The notes under the pieces were generated by a model. The model did not search any database, was not told where the DNA came from, and worked only from the letters and a program-made list of their open reading frames with translations. A stretch of DNA of 5,269 bases. Origin: Campylobacterales bacterium. Its GTDB lineage: Bacteria; Campylobacterota; Campylobacteria; Campylobacterales; JALSKU01. The stretch spans positions 1-5,269 of the forward strand of contig JALVWI010000231.1 in NCBI GenBank assembly GCA_027038335.1, read 5' to 3'. Position numbers and translations under genes: made by a program. This document shows, piece by piece, positions 1 through 5,269 of this stretch. Numbering within the stretch: position 1 is the first letter of the stretch; each line of letters opens with the position of its first letter.

Positions 1-2984
1 ACATCTGCTAAAGGACTAAGTCTCTCAAGCCCTATAGCTTGCTCCAAGGCTATCGGCACCATTCCGGCTATTGTTCCAAATGCAGTCATCATAACAGGTC
101 TAAATCTGACTGTAACACTATTGATAGCACTATCAAATGCACTATTTTCCTTCCTATACTGCTGATAAAAGTCTATCAGCAAGACCGCATTTTTTATAAT
201 GATACCAAAAAGCAAAAGTATCCCAAGAAGGCTTGGCATACAACTTGGCTTATTAAACAGCATCATTCCCCATGCAGCTCCTATAAGCGAAAGAGGAAGT
301 ACAAGTATCATGATAAATGCCATTCTAACTGATTTGTAGATAGCTATCAAACTCATTGTAAGGATGATGACACCTATACCTATGGCTTTTAACATTCTTT
401 TGAAACTATCATTTATTTGAGCTATATCACCGGTTTGCTCAGTTTTAAAATTATCATTTTTTATCGACTTGATAGCTTTTAAAGTATCTTCAGTCAAATG
501 AGTTACCGGTCTTTTTGCTCTATAACCATTGATATCCACGCTATAAAGCATATTGTCTCTTTCGATTTTGGCATAAGTGATATTTTTCTTTATAGTTGCG
601 ATTTGAGACAATGGTATCTCTCCAAATCTTGTACTTATAGGAAAGAGTTTCAAAGTTTCAAGATTTTTAGTAAATTTATCTTTAAGATATAGTCTGACAA
701 ATTGTGTATTCATAGATTCCAAGTTGGCATTTAGTGAAACTACTTGACCTTTTATAGGCAGTTGCATAGCTATTTGGAATGGAGTTATACCATATCTTAA
801 TGCTTTATTTCTATCAACATCTATAATATACTCAGTAAAGTCTTTATCCCAACTTTGTGAAACAGAAGTCAAACCTTTTACATTTAGCATACCTTTTTTT
901 ATCTCATTGGCATATTTGCTCATTCCTTGCAAGTTTGCTCCTGTTATCCTTGTATCAACAGTAGCTTTTATAGATGAAAGAGCCGTAGCTCCAAAATCAT
1001 ATACATCATCTCTCTTGATACCTTCAAGCTCAGCTAATTTACCTCTTATGATATTTTCAAGCTGCCAAAGAGTAAGTTTCCTTGCAAATCTATTGACTGC
1101 ATCTATAGTGATAGTAGCTTCAGTAGGCAAGTTTCCGCTACCAAGACTTAAAACTCCCGGTTCACTACCGAAAGATATAGAACTTCTAAGTACCCATGGC
1201 TGTTTATCAAGCCATTTTAAAAACGGTTTTAATTTTGATTCGGCTTTATCAACTGTCTCATTTGCACTAAAAGCTATATGAGCTTCTATGATACCTGTGT
1301 CCATAGGAGGCATAGCATCTTTTCCGATAGTAGGCATAACATTTTTCATACTAAAAACCAAAAATGCTATAACACCCATAGTAAGCATAAATCTTCTTAG
1401 ATATTTAAGCCATCCACCGCTGTTTGAAAACTTTATGATACTCTCATAAGGAGCTACAAGTCTTCCGACTGTATTTTGGTAAAACCATTCAAAACCTTTT
1501 TCTATCTTAGTTTTGCCTGTTCCGTTTTTATATAGGTATGATGATAAAAGCGGTATAAAAGTGATAGATAAAAAGTAACTTACAAGTAGTGCTATGATAA
1601 GAGTTTCGATAAGCGGTCTAAATATCTTTTGTGGAAATCCTCCTACAAACATTAGTGGAAACAATATAGCAATAGTAGCAAAAGTTCCTGCAAATACAGG
1701 AGCTAAGACTTCTTTTGTTCCGTTTTTTATGGCAAGTTGTAAGTCTTCTTTGGTTTCATTTAAGTGTCTTTCTATATTTTCTAGCACAACAACGGCATCA
1801 TCTGTTAGCATACCAAGAGCTAAAATGATAGCTGTATAGATAACTATATTTAGCTCACCTCCAGTGATCCAAATGATAGCAATAGTAGCAAAGAATACCA
1901 TAGGTATAGAAAATCCGGCAGCGATAATTGCCCTAAAATTACCCAAAAATACCATGATAACCAAAAGAGTATATATTACAGCATCTCTTAAAGCTTCAAG
2001 CATATTTGTATTGGCTTGTTCTATGAGATCTCTTTGGGTATCACTTATAGAAAAGTTTATATTTGGATATTTTTTTTGCAACTCTTTCATTTGTGCCCTT
2101 GCGGCTTTACTTACATCAAGTACACTTCCGCCCGGTGCTCTTTGAATAGATAAAGCGATAGCATCTTTACCGTTTCCTATATATCCGCTTGTTCTTTTTT
2201 GATAGCCCCATTTTACATCAGCTACATCTTTTAGTCTGACATTTGGTTTTATAAGTAAATTTTTTAAATTTAGTACATTATCTTTTTCACCATAAATTGT
2301 AACAGTAAAAAAGCTATCTTTTCCCTTTATAAAACCGACAGGTATGTCTTTATTGTTTGCCATTATCACTTTGACAATTCTATCAAAATCCACACCATAT
2401 TTTTTAGCTTTAAACGGATCTATTTCTATATTTATAGAGCTTTGATATCCACCGAAAACTTCTACATTTCCTATATTTTTATTGGCAAGAAGTCTTGGCT
2501 TTATGAAGCTGTCAGCTATCTTTCTAATCTCACCTAAAGTAATAGAACTATTTTTAGGACTTAGTGCGATAACATCAACAGGAAGTGTAAAATCACCCGC
2601 TGTATAAATAGCCGGATTTAAACCTGCAGGGATCTTTGCTTTTGCGATATTTAGTGCATTTGCCACATCAACCGCAGCCGCATTTAGTCCTTTTTTGTAG
2701 CCAAACTCTGCACTTACTATAGACATATTGGCAACATTTACACTGCTTATATCTGTAACTAAGCCCAAACGAGCAAGCTCAGTCTCTATAGGCTTTGATA
2801 CAGTAGAAGCAACAACTTTGGCTGTAGCTCCCGGAACTTTTGTGATGACAACGATCTTAGGAGGGTTGGCATCAGGAAAAAGATTTTTTGGAAGCGTGGT
2901 AAGCCCTATGATACCCATGATAAAAAAGCCCACTATTAAACTGTATAGTAGGTATGGTCTTTTATAAAAATATTCAAATATCAT
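1..2984 (-). CDS. RND-family proton-driven efflux permease (AcrB/HAE-like), 3' partial
   Basis: Inner-membrane pump of the tripartite system, expected to work as a trimer that exchanges protons for substrate. The window holds 994 codons and two bases; roughly 40 residues, including the last membrane helix, lie beyond the left edge. TM1 is at about 12-31, followed by a periplasmic porter domain starting FPDANPPKIVVITKVPGA. TM2-TM6 lie at about 335-480, TM7 at about 528-548, a second periplasmic domain follows, then TM8-TM11 at about 867-983. The TM4 motif GMLTDDAVVVLENIER carries D395/D396 (AcrB D407/D408). TM10 GIIIKNAVLLIDF carries K931 (AcrB K940). VRFRPVMMT gives R960 and T967 (AcrB R971 and T978). 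The full relay argues for an active, proton-coupled pump. MPPMDTGII (558-566) after TM7 resembles a less-studied RND branch rather than classic AcrB, so drug versus metal substrate is left open. The ATG at 2984 follows AAAGGA by 6 nt, 10 bp after the adaptor stop, so co-translation is likely. No frameshift or stop was seen. Confidence 0.94.
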   Translation of the reverse strand, partial: MIFEYFYKRPYLLYSLIVGFFIMGIIGLTTLPKNLFPDANPPKIVVITKVPGATAKVVASTVSKPIETELARLGLVTDISSVNVANMSIVSAEFGYKKGLNAAAVDVANALNIAKAKIPAGLNPAIYTAGDFTLPVDVIALSPKNSSITLGEIRKIADSFIKPRLLANKNIGNVEVFGGYQSSINIEIDPFKAKKYGVDFDRIVKVIMANNKDIPVGFIKGKDSFFTVTIYGEKDNVLNLKNLLIKPNVRLKDVADVKWGYQKRTSGYIGNGKDAIALSIQRAPGGSVLDVSKAARAQMKELQKKYPNINFSISDTQRDLIEQANTNMLEALRDAVIYTLLVIMVFLGNFRAIIAAGFSIPMVFFATIAIIWITGGELNIVIYTAIILALGMLTDDAVVVLENIERHLNETKEDLQLAIKNGTKEVLAPVFAGTFATIAILFPLMFVGGFPQKIFRPLIETLIIALLVSYFLSITFIPLLSSYLYKNGTGKTKIEKGFEWFYQNTVGRLVAPYESIIKFSNSGGWLKYLRRFMLTMGVIAFLVFSMKNVMPTIGKDAMPPMDTGIIEAHIAFSANETVDKAESKLKPFLKWLDKQPWVLRSSISFGSEPGVLSLGSGNLPTEATITIDAVNRFARKLTLWQLENIIRGKLAELEGIKRDDVYDFGATALSSIKATVDTRITGANLQGMSKYANEIKKGMLNVKGLTSVSQSWDKDFTEYIIDVDRNKALRYGITPFQIAMQLPIKGQVVSLNANLESMNTQFVRLYLKDKFTKNLETLKLFPISTRFGEIPLSQIATIKKNITYAKIERDNMLYSVDINGYRAKRPVTHLTEDTLKAIKSIKNDNFKTEQTGDIAQINDSFKRMLKAIGIGVIILTMSLIAIYKSVRMAFIMILVLPLSLIGAAWGMMLFNKPSCMPSLLGILLLFGIIIKNAVLLIDFYQQYRKENSAFDSAINSVTVRFRPVMMTAFGTIAGMVPIALEQAIGLERLSPLAD

Positions 2985-2990
2985 GATATA

Positions 2991-2996
2991 TCCTTT
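2991..2996 (-). promoter_or_regulatory. Ribosome binding site of the RND permease gene, overlapping the adaptor stop
   Basis: Read on the minus strand this is AAAGGA, 6 nt before the ATG at 2984. Its first two A bases are the last two bases of the adaptor's TAA stop codon (2997-2995). Ribosomes finishing the adaptor are therefore placed at the pump's start, which suggests translational coupling; the coupling is inferred. Confidence 0.75.
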
Positions 2997-4080
2997 ACTC
3001 TATCGCTCTAACTTTTATACCACCAAGCAATTTTAGCAATATATCTTGTTTTGCAACTACTATATTTTCTTTCGGATCTACTCCCTGCACAACAACCCCT
3101 TGTTCACCGTTGGCTATAACTTTTACTTTTTTTGCACTTGCTCTTGCATTATTTACAAGAACTATACTGCTTTTACCGTCTCTATCTAAAAGTGCATCAT
3201 GAGGAAGCATATAACCGTTTTTATCGTAGATAACTACATCTATACTTACTGTTTGATTGCTTACAAGATTTTCATCTATATTTGCCACATACTCCAAAAG
3301 CCCGTTAAATGTAGTTCCAAGCGGTTCAAGTGAATACTTTTTCTTTTTATAAATGATTTCGCTGGACTTTACATTTGCCGGAAGTCTTACAAGCAAGTAA
3401 CCATTCGTTTTTGCACTGATACTAACAAGCGGTTTTCCCGGCATTGCTATATCTCCTACATTTGCAAGCCTCCTAGCAGTACCGTTAACAGGAGCTTTTA
3501 TGGTTGCATAAGATAATGAATTTTTTATAGCTTCTTTGTTGGCATCAACCTCTTTTATCTTTAATTTTAGTGTGTTGATTCCTGCTTTTATAGCCTCAAT
3601 TCCAGTTTGCTCTTTTTCGAATTGCTCTTTTGAAGCACCTTTGACTTTCAAAAGCTCTTTTGTTCTTTGGTGAGTTTTTAAAAGATTTTTAAGAGCAATT
3701 TTTTTTGACTTTATTTGAGATAGCAGTGAAGATATGGAAAAATTTAAAGATTGAAGCTTTGTTTTTAAATCTTTACTATCAAGTCTTGCTATAACTTCAC
3801 CTTTTTTTACAGATTGACCATTATCAACTATATATAAAATCCTTCCGCTCATTCTTGAACTTATCTTTACATCATCATTACTTTTTGTGATAGCAAGATA
3901 AGGCAGAGTTAAAACTGCATGAGATATTTTAGGGTGTATAGTTTTTACCCTCATATCATAAACAACCGGCTTAGGAAGTTTTGCTTCAGCCGCCCTTTTT
4001 CTTTTTACAAGTGTCAGCCCCCCTTTGACAGCACCTACTATCACCAAAATAACAACTAAAAATATTAAAAACTTTTTCAT
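2995..4080 (-). CDS. RND efflux periplasmic adaptor (membrane fusion protein, HlyD/AcrA type)
   Basis: Periplasmic adaptor that joins the RND pump to the outer-membrane channel; 361 residues, complete. Lys2-Lys3 and a hydrophobic segment (about 4-25) form an N-terminal anchor or uncleaved signal. There is no lipobox Cys, and KRKR follows the segment, so a membrane anchor is likelier than a lipoprotein. The first lipoyl half spans about 71-101 (SGRILYIVDNGQSVKKGEVI), followed by a coiled-coil hairpin at about 103-188. The second lipoyl half is about 191-222 (ATIKAPVNGTARRLANVGD). A beta-barrel (about 226-290) and a membrane-proximal domain (about 291-361, from LPHDALLDRDG) complete the protein. 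The hairpin tip has R139, L143 and S150, the same spacing as AcrA R128/L132/S139 used in TolC docking. The ATG at 4080 was chosen because GAGGGAG lies 6 nt upstream and the hydrophobic N-terminus starts there. A GTG at 4125 would add 15 residues encoded by repeat DNA. The stop is TAA. Confidence 0.93.
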   Translation of the reverse strand: MKKFLIFLVVILVIVGAVKGGLTLVKRKRAAEAKLPKPVVYDMRVKTIHPKISHAVLTLPYLAITKSNDDVKISSRMSGRILYIVDNGQSVKKGEVIARLDSKDLKTKLQSLNFSISSLLSQIKSKKIALKNLLKTHQRTKELLKVKGASKEQFEKEQTGIEAIKAGINTLKLKIKEVDANKEAIKNSLSYATIKAPVNGTARRLANVGDIAMPGKPLVSISAKTNGYLLVRLPANVKSSEIIYKKKKYSLEPLGTTFNGLLEYVANIDENLVSNQTVSIDVVIYDKNGYMLPHDALLDRDGKSSIVLVNNARASAKKVKVIANGEQGVVVQGVDPKENIVVAKQDILLKLLGGIKVRAIE

Positions 4081-4086
4081 CTTCTT

Positions 4087-4093
4087 CTCCCTC
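4087..4093 (-). promoter_or_regulatory. Ribosome binding site of the adaptor gene
   Basis: Read on the minus strand this is GAGGGAG, inside the longer purine run AAGAGGGAGAAGAAG that ends at the ATG at 4080. The gap to the ATG is 6 nt, a good Shine-Dalgarno spacing. It decides the start: the upstream GTG at 4125 has no comparable purine tract before it and sits in repeat DNA. Confidence 0.75.
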
Positions 4094-4114
4094 TTAATTC
4101 GTAATTCATAATTC
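4094..4114 (-). repeat. Tandem heptamer repeat, GAATTAN x3
   Basis: Three head-to-tail 7-bp units on the minus strand: GAATTAT, GAATTAC, GAATTAA. Only the last base of the unit varies. The array lies 10 bp downstream (in the transcription direction) of the GATTTAG array and ends one base before the GAGGGAG ribosome binding site. Read in the adaptor's frame it gives Asn-Tyr-Glu-Leu-Arg-Ile-Lys, a peptide I recall as typical of translated AT-rich intergenic repeats in several bacteria. That supports treating it as non-coding. Confidence 0.8.
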
Positions 4115-4124
4115 GCAACTAGCA

Positions 4125-4145
4125 CTAAATCCTAAATCCTAAATC
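4125..4145 (-). repeat. Tandem heptamer repeat, GATTTAG x3
   Basis: Three perfect head-to-tail copies of a 7-bp unit, GATTTAG on the minus strand (CTAAATC on the plus strand). Two further matching bases extend it to 4147, right against the channel gene's stop codon. One more single copy of the heptamer occurs at 4165-4171, inside the last codons of the channel gene (Asp-Leu, then the first G of Glu). The function is unknown. The array sits in the 67-bp gap, so a change in copy number would alter gene spacing but not a reading frame. Confidence 0.85.
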
Positions 4146-4147
4146 CT

Positions 4148-5269
4148 CTATTCAACTATCCCCTCTAAATCATTCCCATATATCACAGCTAGTTTTGCTA
4201 GTGTTTGCCATTTTTGAGATACGGCTTCGTAGTAATTTGCTTTTGCACTAACTACCGCATCTTCATATCTTAGATAATCCTCTTCCGTCATCCTTCCCCC
4301 CTCAAAAGCTACTTTTGCATACTTTAGTAAACTTTCCTCTTTTTTAACATTTGCTTTTTTTAATTTTTCTGAATTTATCAAAAGTTTCAACTGCTTTTGC
4401 AAAGCACTGCTTTGGGCTGTTAATTCCTCTTTTATTTTTTCAAGTTTCATTTTGTTTTTCATGATAGTTATCTTTTTTATCTGCATATCACTATCAAGTG
4501 TCTTATCAAACAAAGGTACTGAAATGCCCAAAGAGTAGTAACCGTAACCTCTATGTACATCTTTGCCGTATTTCACATCATTTTGAGCATAATTTTCACT
4601 CCATAAAAGTGAAAGTGCTACTTTTGGATAATATCTTTTATATTTTGATGCTTTATAATCACTCATTGCGGCAGCCACAACTTCTTGCAAAGGTTTTAAC
4701 GCATAAAAACTTCCTTTTTTTACCTCTGTTTCCATCTGCATAGATACCGGTTTTTCAAGCTCTATACCGGTCAATCTTTGGATATTGGAAATTACTGAAG
4801 CTTTTTTTATCTCGATATTGTTTATGGTTATATCTATTTGATTGATTTTCTCATCTATCTTATCAAGTGCGATAGCCGGAGTTCTTCCGCTATTTACCGC
4901 TATAACTAGATCCTCTCTTGTAGTTTTTAAAGAATTTCTCGTAGTTTTTAAAGCTACAAGTAAACTATCAAGATATTCCAAAGATGCGTTTGAACCGAGA
5001 ATGACACCTTCATTTTGATAAAAATTAAGATTCTTTTTAAACTTTGCACTTTTAGCAAAATGTTTTGCTTTTTCTCCCAATGCACTTAACTCTTTTACAA
5101 AGATAGGCACATCAGCCTTGAATCCAACCTTTTCAATGGTATTTGAAAAAGGCAATGGTGCTTTTTGGGCTGTAAGCTTCGCAGTCGTCAATGGATCAAG
5201 CGGTCTTAAATTGGTAGGTGAATTATAATGCGTATATGCTCCAAAGATATTTATTTTTGGATAATATGC
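4148..5269 (-). CDS. TolC-family outer-membrane efflux channel, 5' partial
   Basis: Outer-membrane factor of a tripartite efflux pump. In this family a trimer forms a beta-barrel in the outer membrane and a long alpha-helical tunnel in the periplasm. The frame is open to the right edge, so 373 residues plus a TAG stop are present; the start and signal peptide are missing (roughly 50-70 residues, judged from family length). The internal duplication typical of the family is visible. A strand beginning AYYPKINIFGAY opens the visible part, and a matching strand (YYPKVALSL, then YYSLGISVPLFD) comes near residues 210-235. Each is followed by a long Lys/Glu/Leu-rich helical region. The closing GGRMTEEDYLRYEDAV (from about residue 324) matches the usual helix before the C-terminus. 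A TTG at 5191 is not the real start, because family-like sequence continues upstream in frame. It is the first gene of the visible operon, 67 bp before the adaptor. Family assignment is secure; substrate is unknown. Confidence 0.92.
   Translation of the reverse strand, partial: AYYPKINIFGAYTHYNSPTNLRPLDPLTTAKLTAQKAPLPFSNTIEKVGFKADVPIFVKELSALGEKAKHFAKSAKFKKNLNFYQNEGVILGSNASLEYLDSLLVALKTTRNSLKTTREDLVIAVNSGRTPAIALDKIDEKINQIDITINNIEIKKASVISNIQRLTGIELEKPVSMQMETEVKKGSFYALKPLQEVVAAAMSDYKASKYKRYYPKVALSLLWSENYAQNDVKYGKDVHRGYGYYSLGISVPLFDKTLDSDMQIKKITIMKNKMKLEKIKEELTAQSSALQKQLKLLINSEKLKKANVKKEESLLKYAKVAFEGGRMTEEDYLRYEDAVVSAKANYYEAVSQKWQTLAKLAVIYGNDLEGIVE

Noticed and set aside
907..1281. Longest plus-strand open frame (124 codons) and the other plus-strand frames at 39-332, 498-692, 1594-1839, 1864-2145, 2728-2967 and 4498-4743
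   Set aside because: All lie antisense to well-conserved efflux genes, give no family-like protein and have no convincing ribosome binding site. They are shadows of the minus-strand codons.
1..2984. Naming the pump a heavy-metal exporter (CzcA/CusA) because of Met residues in MPPMD
   Set aside because: The Met positions cannot be matched to the CusA metal sites by eye, and TM10 has the AcrB-style Lys-Asn-Ala motif. A substrate class would be a guess.
2985..2994. Separate promoter for the pump gene
   Set aside because: The 10-bp gap is filled by the ribosome binding site, and no convincing -10/-35 pair could be told apart from the AT-rich coding background upstream.
4081..4125. GTG start at 4125 for the adaptor, adding 15 residues
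   Set aside because: The extension is translated heptamer repeat, puts charged residues before the membrane segment and lacks a Shine-Dalgarno sequence. The ATG at 4080 has a strong one.
4094..4145. CRISPR array or transcription terminator in the gap between channel and adaptor
   Set aside because: The units are only 7 bp with no spacers, and no GC-rich stem with a following T run is present. Only the AATT core is self-complementary.
5189..5191. TTG at 5191 as start of the channel gene
   Set aside because: Twenty-six more codons are open in frame to the window edge and encode the typical first beta-strand (YYPKINIFGAY), so the true start is beyond the window.

Overview
The window holds most of one tripartite RND efflux operon, all read on the minus strand. 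The order of transcription is outer-membrane channel (TolC family), periplasmic adaptor (membrane fusion protein), then inner-membrane RND pump. The base composition is AT-rich. Coding regions favour ATA for Ile, AGA for Arg and AAA for Lys. Together with the HefABC-like gene order, this suggests a Campylobacterota (epsilonproteobacterial) host such as a Sulfurimonas, Sulfurovum or Sulfurospirillum relative. That placement is an inference from style, not a database match.

Layout from right to left: (1) 5269-4148, a TolC-like outer-membrane factor whose N-terminus lies beyond the right edge. (2) 4147-4081, a 67-bp gap with two adjacent three-copy 7-bp tandem repeats and then the adaptor's ribosome binding site. 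(3) 4080-2995, a complete 361-residue HlyD/AcrA-type adaptor. (4) 2994-2985, a 10-bp gap in which a Shine-Dalgarno sequence overlaps the adaptor's stop codon. (5) 2984-1, an RND permease of which 994 codons are present; its C-terminal end lies beyond the left edge. No gene-free stretch exceeds 67 bp. No tRNA, rRNA, CRISPR array, insertion sequence or terminator is visible. The operon promoter must lie beyond the right edge.

How the parts work together: the RND pump would take substrate from the inner-membrane outer leaflet or periplasm and export it using proton flow. All five relay residues known from AcrB have counterparts (D395, D396, K931, R960, T967). The adaptor carries the R-x3-L-x6-S hairpin-tip motif (R139, L143, S150) that AcrA-type proteins use to dock on TolC. 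The channel gene is in the same operon, so the set looks self-sufficient. The substrate cannot be told from the sequence.

I did not find a new biological system here. The least routine element is the double heptamer repeat between the channel and adaptor genes.
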